From: Enterococcus sp. DIV1094
Lineage (GTDB): Bacteria > Bacillota > Bacilli > Lactobacillales > Enterococcaceae
Length of the DNA stretch: 64,000 nucleotides
Assembly: GCF_017316305.2 (NCBI RefSeq)
Contig: NZ_CP147250.1
Location: 1,874,001-1,938,000, forward strand
Direction: 5' to 3'
Shown here: in pieces, positions 9,312 to 18,668 of the stretch
How positions within the stretch are numbered: position 1 is the stretch's first letter
Layout: the number at the start of each line of letters is the position of its first letter
Notes under the pieces: model-generated
Told to the model about the DNA's origin: nothing
The model's database searches: none
Seen by the model: the letters and a program-made list of their open reading frames with translations, nothing else
Program-made: the position numbers and the translations under genes

Positions 9312-9488
9312 TTATTTCCGTGTCTTGATCATATCAAAAACGTCATAAGCAACAAATCCCATTGCGAGTAGATAAAGCACCCAAGTAAAAATCGAATTTG
9401 TGATGAATTGGTAGTATAGATTTAAACTACAAAGGGTATATAACGCCAAGCGTAGGAATGTAAACGGTTTGGAATGGTAATTAGTCAA
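9312..9488 (-). CDS. Small membrane protein of unknown function
   Basis: 58 residues. The TTG start at 9488 is preferred over an ATG ten codons upstream because a perfect AGGAGG lies 8 bases before the TTG, inside the longer frame. The protein has two likely membrane spans (about 11-30 and 34-51) and a short basic end (MIKTRK). No family was recognised. It is a single gene with a terminator on its 3' side. Confidence 0.6.
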   Translation of the reverse strand: MTNYHSKPFTFLRLALYTLCSLNLYYQFITNSIFTWVLYLLAMGFVAYDVFDMIKTRK

Positions 9489-9720
9489 AATAGCAGCCTC
9501 CTGAAAGATACATCTCATATTTTATCAATAAAATACTAGTTATCTATAGTTTACGGTGAAAGCTGTTTCATTGTCAAATTCCTACAGAAAACAAAGCTAA
9601 AAAGTTCTTCATTAGTATAGAAGTTAAAGCAAGCTTATCTATCGAATAAAGTATCTTCTTTTTTCTTGATTCTGTTATGATAGAAATAGCATGATAAATA
9701 GAAAAAGGTGGGGTGAATGT

Positions 9721-10347
9721 ATGGCAAAGAAAATTGCTTCTCCAGAGCTGACAGAATTAGTTGATGGATCGTTCTATTTAGAAGACGAAACAACATTTAC
9801 AGGTATTATTTCTGAAGGAGAAGATCAAAGTTATCTTAGTTCCCGGAATACTGTATTGAAAAATAGCCATATTAAAAAATTAGCGATGCAAAAATCACGC
9901 TTGGAACGGTTTGAATGTAGTGATGTTGTTTTTGAAAAGTGCGATTTTTCAAATTTAGAGTGGTTTGGCGCAAGTTTTCATCGCGTGCATTTCAAGCAAT
10001 GCAAATTGACTGGAACCAATTTTTCTGACAGCTTTTTAAGAGACTGCGTCTTTGAAGAATGTGTAGCTAATCTGTCTTCTTTTAGCTATACGAATATGAA
10101 GTTCGTTCGATTTAGCGATAATCAATTGAATAATAGTGATTTTTTTGATAGTAATTGGAAAAATCTAGTATTGGAAAATAATGAACTTTCAGGCTCAAAT
10201 TGGTTCAATACGGCACTGAAAGGATTAGATTTTACAACGAATACATTCTCACAAATCAACCTGTCATTGGAATTACTTCGCGGACTGACCGTCAATCAAG
10301 AACAAGCAGTCATTATTGCGGCAGGATTGGGGTTGGTGATTGAGTAG
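9721..10347 (+). CDS. Pentapeptide-repeat protein, Qnr-like fold
   Basis: 208 residues from the ATG at 9721, which follows GGTGGGG; an ATG ten codons upstream lacks such a site. The central part (about 45-180) is built of pentapeptide-type units with Phe or Leu at the centre (CDFSN, ASFHR, TNFSD, SNWFN), which form a right-handed quadrilateral beta helix. The end (about 185-208, GLTVNQEQAVIIAAGLGLVI) is a hydrophobic helix typical of this group. Qnr-type relatives mimic DNA and protect gyrase from quinolones. The repeats here are degenerate, so a resistance role is only a possibility. It is a single gene with a strong terminator. Confidence 0.8.
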   Translation: MAKKIASPELTELVDGSFYLEDETTFTGIISEGEDQSYLSSRNTVLKNSHIKKLAMQKSRLERFECSDVVFEKCDFSNLEWFGASFHRVHFKQCKLTGTNFSDSFLRDCVFEECVANLSSFSYTNMKFVRFSDNQLNNSDFFDSNWKNLVLENNELSGSNWFNTALKGLDFTTNTFSQINLSLELLRGLTVNQEQAVIIAAGLGLVIE

Positions 10348-10372
10348 GCAAAAATTAAATTGGCCTTTAAAA

Positions 10373-10417
10373 AAAGTGCTGCTGGAAAACATTTGTGTTT
10401 TCCAGCAGCACTTTTTT
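10373..10417 (+). terminator. Strong terminator after the pentapeptide-repeat gene
   Basis: AAAGTGCTGCTGGAAAACA pairs perfectly with TGTTTTCCAGCAGCACTTT around TTTG, followed by further T. It is 19 bp long. Confidence 0.9.
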
Positions 10418-10470
10418 ATGAATCACCAATATAGAAAAATTATATATCTATAAGTAATTTTAATACGAAA

Positions 10471-10628
10471 AAGCTATCGGCCACTATACTGTTGGAAATA
10501 AGTCTATTTTCACAAACTCATGAATGGACAAAATAATATGAAAGAAAAGGCGCATTTAACGATGTCTTTCATGTTGACACTAGGTTTAGGGTTTATAAAT
10601 AAAGTTGCAATATAGTGACCGAAGCTTA
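10471..10628. repeat. Inverted-repeat-ended element, copy A
   Basis: The left end AAGCTATCGGCCACTATA (10471-10488) matches the reverse complement of the right end TATAGTGACCGAAGCTTA (10611-10628) with few differences. The inside holds CTCATGAATGGACAAAA and CTAGGTTTAGGGTTTA, both seen in copy D at 39.5 kb. Similarity to copy D continues past the right end to about 10695. It has no open frame, so it would be a non-autonomous mobile or structured element. Confidence 0.7.
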
Positions 10629-10850
10629 CTACATATAGTATCAGGAAAATAACCAATTCAATACTCAAGAAATGGTGTTTAAAAAGTCACGAATGGAACT
10701 AGGGAGATAAATAGATGCTGAATAGCAAAACAAAAAAGTGAGAAACAAAATCAAAAGGCTATATTTGTTTCTCATACTAGAATTAGTTACAAGGCGGTAA
10801 CAATGATAATTTCGCATTTAATAATCTCGGAAAAATTGAAATAGAAAAGT

Positions 10851-11003
10851 AAAAAGCTGTTGGTCACCATATATTTTAACGTGATTTTATTTGTGCAAAA
10901 TCACGAATGGATGAAAATTTGTGTTCAAAACACATTGATTAAGTTTGTTTTTATGTTTATACGTTCATATATTGAATAAAAATATAAGTGACCAAAGCTT
11001 ATA
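10851..11003. repeat. Inverted-repeat-ended element, copy B
   Basis: The left end AAAAAGCTGTTGGTCAC is matched inverted by GTGACCAAAGCTTAT on the right. The inside has ATCACGAATGGATGAAAA, the counterpart of the internal segment in copies A and D. It is more diverged than A and D. Confidence 0.6.
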
Positions 11004-11120
11004 AAGAGAATAACATATAACAATGTAAAATTATCTTCACAAAACGGTTTATCAAATCGAATAAAATGAAATATTTAATTATGTATGAAGTAAAGAAATT
11101 CGATTTACATTATTGCTGTA

Positions 11121-11262
11121 AAAAGCACTGACCACTAGATTACCTACACCCTGACAAGATCTTTCACAAATGAATAAACAGAAACGGGTTAAAAAGAGAT
11201 AAAACTAATCTTTTTTGTTTTTCAAATGTAATTCTAGTATACCTAGTGGTCACTGCTTATCA
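11121..11262. repeat. Inverted-repeat-ended element, copy C
   Basis: The left end AAAAGCACTGACCACTAG (11121-11138) and the right end CTAGTGGTCACTGCTTAT (11243-11260) are inverted repeats of about 18 bp with two mismatches. The internal TTTCACAAATGAATAAACAG corresponds to the conserved internal segment of the other copies. Confidence 0.6.
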
Positions 11263-11924
11263 ATAATAGTAACAAAAAAAATGGTGATAGAAGTTCTTTT
11301 CACGGACTATGAAAATGATTATTTAGATCATAAGGAGCGGCGGTGTATTTAATTTAGTGAAGCGATTTTATAGAACAGATAAAAAAGAAGATTATCTGTT
11401 TAACTAATATGAATAGTTACTAATAACCTAACAAAAAAGAAAAGTGGATATTTAGTGTTGCAGCTTTAGATGACGAAAATAATATAATCAAGAAGAATTC
11501 CAATCACATATGTGAAAGAATATTCTTACAGTAAGAAGAGATTGAGAAAGTATCAGAAATTATTTTGTTAACTTTTCAGTAACTTCAATGATTTTTTATT
11601 TTTAGAATTTTGGATAGCAATCAATAAGCTTTTACATTGATTGATCGTTCATGACCAGATACTGATACAAAATTTATTTGATTTATCCCTAACTATTATT
11701 ATGTTTATGTTACTAGAACGTTTAAGGACCAATTATTTATACTTCATTCAACATGATTATGATGATTTTTTTAACTATATGTTTAAAAAATATTATATCA
11801 GATAGTTGAGTTCAATTTTGTTCTTAAAAAAAACCTAGAACTGAACATTTTTACAAATAATAATCTCTTAAAATGTAACAGCTGGATAAAATCTAGTTTT
11901 ATGAAGTTATAAGGGGGAAAATTT
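11263..11924. other. Long AT-rich leader region of the giant surface protein gene
   Basis: About 660 bp without a supported gene. It follows the three repeat copies and leads into AGGGGG before the ATG at 11925. No promoter stood out with confidence. The great length and AT-richness suggest regulatory DNA. Confidence 0.4.
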
Positions 11925-14900
11925 ATGAGTAAAAAAAAGTTAACTAAAAAAAGAAAAAAGCAACTGCTGGCAATGTTTATGACAGCAGGAATGATGACAA
12001 ATACATTTGTCGGAACAGGTTTAGCTCTTGCTGATGAAGTGACGACAAACTCTACAACTACCAGCGGACTATCTGATAGTAAAGAAAATACTAATGAAAA
12101 ACAACAAATAACAACAAATTCTTCCGGTAGTAGAATTTTGAATACTAAGATTACATCAGGAGAATACTATTATGGAGAAAGTAAAACAATTAAAGGAACT
12201 TGTGAGCCCCTTTTTCGGGTAACTGGTTTTAAAGGTGAAAGTAGTACGGGTGTAACATCCACGGTTAACGCAGATCTTTTTGGAAATTTTGAAATTGGTG
12301 TTGCTGAATACATGATCCAACCTGGAGATGTAATTACAGTAAGAAGTGTCGATGCATCAGGACTTTTTGGAAGTGATGATACGACATATGTACATTATAG
12401 TACTCCAAAAGTAAGTAATAGTTACACTTATGATTCACCAATCACTGGGACCGCTTATCCTGGTTCGGAAGTATACATTTCTGATGATTCGTCTTTCGCT
12501 TCTGGCTGGGTAACAGCAACTACAGATGGGTCTGGTAACTTTTCAGTAAGTTCAAACCAATTAAAAAGTTTAGCAGGCTACGCTTCAGGAAAGACTATGT
12601 ATATAAGGAGTGGGGCAGCCGGTTCTAATAATAACGTATCAGGATTGCTTAGTCACACAGTGTCTACTCAGATTACTGAAGATAAGGCTACAATTACTGC
12701 TAATAATTTTACACTGGATTATGGATCAGCGTATAACAGCAATATTGCTATTCAAATGTCTGGTGTAAGAGCGACTGATGCAAATGGCAATGATGTTACA
12801 AATAATGTGCAGGTTTCTGGAAATGTAAATACAAAAATTCCTGGAAATTATAACGTGACATTTACATCACCAGAATCAGGTAAAAGTACTACTGTAGTGG
12901 CGACTGTTAAAGATGCACCAGCAGATAAAGCAACGATTACAGCAAACAATGCTACTGTCGAATACGGATCAACCTGGAATGATAGTGTGGCCAAACAAGT
13001 AACAGGAGTCAAAGCAACTGATAAATATGGCAATGATGTAACGAATAACGTAACAGTATCAGGGAATGTAGATACAAATAAACCTGGAAATTATAATGTG
13101 ACATTTACTTCGCCCGAATCAGGAAAAAGTAAAACAGTAGTGATTACTGTGAAATCAGCTAAATATGAAAAACCAGTTCTTGAAAATCCATATATTTATC
13201 AAACGGATTTGAAAGGAAAAACGACACCTGATACAGATGTTGTGATTTCTGATAGTGACGGCTTCGAAGAATTTGTCACTGTTCATTCAGATTCTTCAGG
13301 TAATTTTACTGCATCAAGTTCTTTGTTAAATTCTCTTGCAAAACATACTCCAGGTACTAAACTTTATGTCAAATCTGGGGATATAGAAAATGCCAATTAT
13401 AGTGAAGTAGAAACTACTCTGATCCATTATCCTACACCTAAAGTAGCTGAAAGCTATGCCTATAACACAGAAATTAAAGGTATAGCATATCCAAACTCGA
13501 AAGTTTATATTTCTGATATGAATGATTTTGGTGGATATATGACTGTTGAAACTGACTCATCAGGTAACTTTACAGTTTCAGCTTCTCAGTTAAAGGCTTT
13601 AACTGAATACAAAATTGGTGCTACTTTATATTTTATGAGTGCAGATGATTATTATAGTCAAGCAATCAGTCTAGTAGCATCCACAAAAATCACAGAAAAT
13701 AAAGCGTCGATTACAGCTAATGATTTTACCTTAGAATATGGTGCAGATTTTAATGATCAGATTGCTATTGAAAAAGCGGGAGCAACTGCTACAAATGCCA
13801 ACGGAAATATCGAAGGTGTCAGAGTTAAAGCAAATAATGTAGATACAAGTAAGCCGGGCGAATACAGTATCACATTTGTTTCCGCATCAGGAAAAGAAAA
13901 AACAGTCAAAGTAACGGTCAAAGATGTACCAGAAGAAAACGCAACGATCGAAGCACATGATTTTGAAGTAGATTACGGGTTTGATTTAACCGATGAAGCA
14001 GCGATTGAAAAAGCTGAAGCAAAAGCAACCGATAAATACGGCAAAGAAGAAGCTGTCACAGTCAAAGAAACGAATGTTGACACAAGCAAACCCGGTGAAT
14101 ACAGTATCACATTTGTTTCCGCATCAGGAAAAGAAAAAACAGTTAAAGTAACGGTGAAAGAATCCGTAAAAGCAGAAACGCCAGTATTTGAGACACCCTA
14201 TATATATGGAGATGATTTAAGAGGAAAGACATCCCCAAATGCATCTGTCCAATTACGTATTACCAAGCCAGCCCAAGTTGATATAACTGTCCAATCAGAT
14301 GACAACGGTGATTTCTCAATCCCTGTTGAAAAATTGAAACAATATGATAATTATAAAGTTGGAAGTACACTTTTTGCTACTGCTTCATTTGGATCAGACG
14401 GATCAACTAGTGAAATGGGATTGGTAACAGTTGAAGAAAACCATTCCTCAATTGAAGCAAATGATTTTGAAGTAGACTATGGTTTCGATTTAACAGACGA
14501 AGCGGCGATTGAAAAAGCTGGTGCGAAAGCAACCGACAAATACGGTAAAGAAGAAGCGGTCAAAGTCAAGGAAAGTAATGTAGATACTTCAAAACCAGGT
14601 GAATATAGTATCACATTTGTTTCTGATTCAGGAAAAGAAAAAACAGTGAAAGTAACTGTTAAAAACAAACCAATCATTGGTTCCGAACCAATCATCCATG
14701 CAACAGATATGACCTATCAAGTAGGAGAAACATTAAACCCATTATTAGGCGTAACCGCTGAAGATCCAGAAGACGGTGATTTAACGGACCAAGTCAAAGC
14801 CGATGCTTCTGGAGTCAATATGTCTAAAGCAGGCGATTATGAGTTGAAATTATCTGTAACAGATAAGGACGGAAATACGACTGAACAAACAGTTACGATC

Positions 14901-17900
14901 CATGTAGTTGATCAAGTAACAGATGGTCCGGTGATCAAGGGCGCAGATGACGTGAGAGTTGATGAACGTGCGAAATTTGATCCACTTGAAGGCGTTACTG
15001 CACAAGATAGTCAAGGAAATGATATAACTGATAATCTAACGTATACAGGATCTGTTGATACATCTACTCCAGGAGAATATACGATAAAATATTATGTGTA
15101 TGACAAAGATGGTAAAGTAGCGACTGCAGAACGGGTTGTGACAGTCCAAAGTGATGCAAGTAAACCAGTGGTAATGAGTCCAGATAAACTAACAATCAAA
15201 CAAAATAGTAAATTTGATCCAACACTTTATGCACAAGCATATGACAATGAAGATGGCGATATTACTGATCAAATCAAAGTTTTAGGGCAAATTTATACCG
15301 ATAAACTAGGTTCACAATTCATTACTTATGAAGTGACTGATAGTGACGGAAACAAAGCTACTAAAATGATGGAAGTTGAAGTGGTTGCAACGCTAGGAAA
15401 TGCGCCCGTTATTAGTGGTGCAGACGATTTGGAAATCAATGTAGGAGATAGCTTTGATCCAATTTCAGGTGTCACTGCGTATGATAACGAAGATGGGGAC
15501 TTAACCTCTGAAATCAAATACGGTGGTATTGTTGATACTGGTAAAGCAGGCGAGTATACCGTTACTTATACAGTTTGGGATTCTGATTTCAATGTTGAGA
15601 CCGTAGAACGTAAAGTAACAGTGAAAGATCCAACAGTAGAACCAGCCATTGAAGCGCATGACTTTGAAGTAGATTATGGCTTTGATCTAACCGATGAAGC
15701 GGCGATCGAAAAAGCTGAAGCAAAAGCAACTGACAAATATGGTAAAGAAGAAGCGGTCACAGTCAAAGAAAGTAATGTAGATACTTCAAAACCAGGTGAA
15801 TATAGTATTACATTTGTTTCTGCATCAGGAAAAGAGAAAACAGTCAAAGTGACTGTCAAAGATGCGCCAGAAGAAAATGCAACGATCGAAGCACATGATT
15901 TTGAAGTAGATTATGGGTTTGATCTAACAGACGAAGCAGCGATTGAAAAAGCGGAAGCGAAAGCAACTGACAAATACGGAAAAGAAGAAGCTGTCACAGT
16001 GAAAGAAACGAATGTTGACACAAGTAAACCAGGTGAATATAGTATTACATTTGTTTCTGCATCAGGAAAAGAGAAAACAGTCAAAGTGACTGTCAAAGAT
16101 GCGCCAGAAGAAAATGCAACGATCGAAGCACATGATTTTGAAGTAGATTATGGGTTTGATCTAACAGACGAAGCAGCGATTGAAAAAGCGGAAGCGAAAG
16201 CAACTGACAAATACGGAAAAGAAGAAGCTGTCACAGTGAAAGAAACGAATGTTGACACAAGTAAACCAGGTGAATATAGTATTACATTTGTTTCCGCATC
16301 AGGAAAAGAAAAAACAGTCAAAGTGACAGTGAACGCAGAAGCTGCCATGAAACCCACCGTTGATCCAATCAAAGAAGGAGCAGGTAAGGTCACAGGACAA
16401 GGAAAAGCCGGCGATAAAATTGTCATCACTGTTGATGGAAAAGAAGTTGGCACAGGAACGGTTAAAGAAGATGGTACATTCGAGATCTTGACTGGCACGT
16501 ATCGTGCAAAAGCGGGAGATGTGTACTCTGTTCAAGCCTTTAATTCAGAAAACGCAGGCTCTGAAATTACAGATGTCAAAGTTATTGCCACTGCAGGAAA
16601 AGTCAATCCAGATGATTATACGATTGGGGACGCAAATGTGACCGGAAGCTATACTGGCGATGTCACTTCTATTGCGGTCTTTATCAATGGTGTGAACAAA
16701 GGAACGATTTCTGGAGCTAGTGTAAAAGATGGACAATTCACCTATTATGTTGGAAAAAACATTAAAATGGGGGATGTCGTAACAGTTGTTGGGTACGATA
16801 AGTATGGTAAACGTTTGGATGAAAAAGAATTGACGATCTATAACAAAGAAACAATTCAAACACCAACAGTCAATGATATTTATGTTGGCGATACAACGGT
16901 AACAGGAACTGGACAAGCGGGTACAACCGTCTATGTCAAATTAGGTTCAACGATTTTAGGCCAAGCTGAAGTGAAGGAAGACGGTACGTTTGAAGTAACG
17001 ATTCCAGCGCAAAAGGCAGGTACAGAACTAACAATTTTAGCAAAAGATGGTGAGGAAGCCAGTGAGTTGGTGTCTAAAATAGTTATCGACCAACTTCCAC
17101 AAGCGCCAAGTGTTGATGATATCAAAGATGGTGCCGGAAAAGTAACAGGTAAAGGCCAAGCAGGCGATACTATTGTTATCACTGTGAATGGAAAAGAAAT
17201 CGGTCGTGGAAAAGTCAAAGCTGATGGAACATTTGAACTTTTAACTGGTACGTATCGTGCAAAACAAGGTGAAACTTATGAAGTGTATGCAGTAAATGAT
17301 GATAATGTCCAATCTGAAACAGTGAAAAAAGTAGTCGTTGCGACTTCCGGACAAGTAAAACCAAATGATTATGTTCTAGGAGAATTATCCATTACAGGAA
17401 CATATACAGGCGATGTTACTACAATTGCTGTATTTGTCGATGGCGTGGAATTAGGTAAAACTTCTGGAGCGAATGTAGCTAATGGACAATTTAACTTCTA
17501 TGTAGGAGACCATATCAAAGCAGGTCAAAAAGTCACAGTTGTCGGATACGATAAATACGGTAAACGACTAGATGAAAAAGAAGTCACTATCGATAATGGT
17601 GTTGATACACCAACAGTCAATGATATTTATGCTGGCGATACAACCGTTACAGGTACAGGTGAGGCAGGTAGCACGGTCTATGTGAAAGATCATTTGAAAA
17701 ATATTATCGGCGAAGCCGAAGTCAAAGCAGATGGTACCTATGAAGTGACGATTCCGGCTCAAGCAAAAGATACACAATTGATTGTCATGGCAAAAAAAGG
17801 GAATGCAAGAAGTGAAGAGGTCAATGCAAAAGTCTTAGCAGCTCGCCCACTACAACCAACAGTGGATGCAGTTAAAGAAGGAGCTGGAAAAATCACTGGG

Positions 17901-18350
17901 ACTGCACAAGCTGGTGATACAGTAGTCATTACTTTAAATGGAAAAGAAGTAGGTCGTGGTGAAGTTAGTGAAGATGGTACATTTAGTATTATTCTATCAA
18001 GCAAAGTACGAGCAGGTAACATGTATCAAATTACAGCAGTAAATTCAGATGGTATTAGTTCTGTCGCTACTGAAGTAACTGCAACGGTTACAGAAGGTAC
18101 CATTACACCTGATCCATTTAAAGTAGGTGGCAATTCAATCACTGGTACCTTTACGGGAGATGTTTCATCTATTGATTTAGTGATTGATGGTGCACCACAA
18201 GGTGTTGTTAGTGGGAATTCAGTCAAAGATGGCGTATTTTCTTACTATGTAGGTAATCTCTCAATTCAAGCAGATCAAACTGTGGAAGTTGTTGCTTATG
18301 ATGCTTACGGCAAACAATTAGATCAACAAACAGTTACAATCAATGCTTAA
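11925..18350 (+). CDS. Giant secreted Ig-like repeat protein without visible wall anchor
   Basis: 2141 residues. A very basic N-terminus (SKKKLTKKRKKQ) and hydrophobic core end at a likely cleavage site near ALA-DE (about 37). Modules follow: alternating AYPGSEVYISD-type beta domains and Ig-like domains (about 160-915); four DUF5011/HYR-type domains with EDPEDGDLTDQ or DNEDGDLT motifs (about 918-1238); three nearly identical 79-residue Ig-like units (about 1243-1470); then five larger bacterial Ig-like modules of the GKVTGQGKAGDKI / TGSYTGDVTSIAV kind (about 1473-2141). There is no LPXTG, membrane span, LysM, GW or WxL motif at the end, so retention at the cell would have to be non-covalent. 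It is probably an adhesin or matrix protein. It lies next to the polysaccharide locus but ends in its own terminator, so it is transcribed separately. Confidence 0.85.
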   Translation: MSKKKLTKKRKKQLLAMFMTAGMMTNTFVGTGLALADEVTTNSTTTSGLSDSKENTNEKQQITTNSSGSRILNTKITSGEYYYGESKTIKGTCEPLFRVTGFKGESSTGVTSTVNADLFGNFEIGVAEYMIQPGDVITVRSVDASGLFGSDDTTYVHYSTPKVSNSYTYDSPITGTAYPGSEVYISDDSSFASGWVTATTDGSGNFSVSSNQLKSLAGYASGKTMYIRSGAAGSNNNVSGLLSHTVSTQITEDKATITANNFTLDYGSAYNSNIAIQMSGVRATDANGNDVTNNVQVSGNVNTKIPGNYNVTFTSPESGKSTTVVATVKDAPADKATITANNATVEYGSTWNDSVAKQVTGVKATDKYGNDVTNNVTVSGNVDTNKPGNYNVTFTSPESGKSKTVVITVKSAKYEKPVLENPYIYQTDLKGKTTPDTDVVISDSDGFEEFVTVHSDSSGNFTASSSLLNSLAKHTPGTKLYVKSGDIENANYSEVETTLIHYPTPKVAESYAYNTEIKGIAYPNSKVYISDMNDFGGYMTVETDSSGNFTVSASQLKALTEYKIGATLYFMSADDYYSQAISLVASTKITENKASITANDFTLEYGADFNDQIAIEKAGATATNANGNIEGVRVKANNVDTSKPGEYSITFVSASGKEKTVKVTVKDVPEENATIEAHDFEVDYGFDLTDEAAIEKAEAKATDKYGKEEAVTVKETNVDTSKPGEYSITFVSASGKEKTVKVTVKESVKAETPVFETPYIYGDDLRGKTSPNASVQLRITKPAQVDITVQSDDNGDFSIPVEKLKQYDNYKVGSTLFATASFGSDGSTSEMGLVTVEENHSSIEANDFEVDYGFDLTDEAAIEKAGAKATDKYGKEEAVKVKESNVDTSKPGEYSITFVSDSGKEKTVKVTVKNKPIIGSEPIIHATDMTYQVGETLNPLLGVTAEDPEDGDLTDQVKADASGVNMSKAGDYELKLSVTDKDGNTTEQTVTIHVVDQVTDGPVIKGADDVRVDERAKFDPLEGVTAQDSQGNDITDNLTYTGSVDTSTPGEYTIKYYVYDKDGKVATAERVVTVQSDASKPVVMSPDKLTIKQNSKFDPTLYAQAYDNEDGDITDQIKVLGQIYTDKLGSQFITYEVTDSDGNKATKMMEVEVVATLGNAPVISGADDLEINVGDSFDPISGVTAYDNEDGDLTSEIKYGGIVDTGKAGEYTVTYTVWDSDFNVETVERKVTVKDPTVEPAIEAHDFEVDYGFDLTDEAAIEKAEAKATDKYGKEEAVTVKESNVDTSKPGEYSITFVSASGKEKTVKVTVKDAPEENATIEAHDFEVDYGFDLTDEAAIEKAEAKATDKYGKEEAVTVKETNVDTSKPGEYSITFVSASGKEKTVKVTVKDAPEENATIEAHDFEVDYGFDLTDEAAIEKAEAKATDKYGKEEAVTVKETNVDTSKPGEYSITFVSASGKEKTVKVTVNAEAAMKPTVDPIKEGAGKVTGQGKAGDKIVITVDGKEVGTGTVKEDGTFEILTGTYRAKAGDVYSVQAFNSENAGSEITDVKVIATAGKVNPDDYTIGDANVTGSYTGDVTSIAVFINGVNKGTISGASVKDGQFTYYVGKNIKMGDVVTVVGYDKYGKRLDEKELTIYNKETIQTPTVNDIYVGDTTVTGTGQAGTTVYVKLGSTILGQAEVKEDGTFEVTIPAQKAGTELTILAKDGEEASELVSKIVIDQLPQAPSVDDIKDGAGKVTGKGQAGDTIVITVNGKEIGRGKVKADGTFELLTGTYRAKQGETYEVYAVNDDNVQSETVKKVVVATSGQVKPNDYVLGELSITGTYTGDVTTIAVFVDGVELGKTSGANVANGQFNFYVGDHIKAGQKVTVVGYDKYGKRLDEKEVTIDNGVDTPTVNDIYAGDTTVTGTGEAGSTVYVKDHLKNIIGEAEVKADGTYEVTIPAQAKDTQLIVMAKKGNARSEEVNAKVLAARPLQPTVDAVKEGAGKITGTAQAGDTVVITLNGKEVGRGEVSEDGTFSIILSSKVRAGNMYQITAVNSDGISSVATEVTATVTEGTITPDPFKVGGNSITGTFTGDVSSIDLVIDGAPQGVVSGNSVKDGVFSYYVGNLSIQADQTVEVVAYDAYGKQLDQQTVTINA
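15651..16334 (+). repeat. Three tandem 237-bp repeats inside the giant surface protein gene
   Basis: Units begin at about 15651, 15888 and 16125 with exact 237-bp spacing, each coding 79 residues (starts EAHDFEVDYGFDLTDEAAIE). The second and third are almost identical at DNA level. Related but more diverged single units lie at about 13947 and 14453. Confidence 0.9.
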
Positions 18351-18420
18351 TTGAAAACACTTATAATGAGAATTTGTAGATAAAATCGTAATAGTTTTAT
18401 CGTTGCTTGTTCTACGAAGA

Positions 18421-18466
18421 GGGAATCGATCCGAGTATAGAATTGCTTGGATCGATTCCCTTTTAT
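18421..18466 (+). terminator. Terminator after the giant surface protein gene
   Basis: GGGAATCGATCC (18421-18432) pairs perfectly with GGATCGATTCCC (18449-18460), followed by TTTTATT. Confidence 0.9.
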
Positions 18467-18668
18467 TCATTTAATGACTATAAAATTTTATGTGGAATCA
18501 AAAGAAGTGTTTGTTGATCTATATTCAACATAGTAAGTATCAATAAATAAAAATCACTAAGTGACCGATGTTCGTTTGTTTCACTATATAAAACCGAGGA
18601 TTGAACATCCTTTGGGGGCTTTTGACAGTATACTTCTTTCTTGGAAAACAAAATAAGGAGATGGAAAC
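18467..18668 (+). promoter_or_regulatory. Leader region of the polysaccharide operon
   Basis: About 200 bp between the adhesin terminator and the first polysaccharide gene. A TTGACA lies near 18635, but the matching -10 is poor. AAGGAG stands before the ATG at 18669. The operon promoter is presumably here. Confidence 0.4.

Noticed and set aside
10348..11924. CRISPR array, because of several repeats in a gene-free region
   Set aside because: The repeats are few, 270-380 bp apart, imperfect and with inverted ends; no short regular repeat-spacer pattern and no cas genes.
14477..18226. Many long minus-strand frames opposite the giant surface protein gene
   Set aside because: They mirror the Thr/Val/Lys-rich repeats and have no starts with ribosome sites; shadows only.
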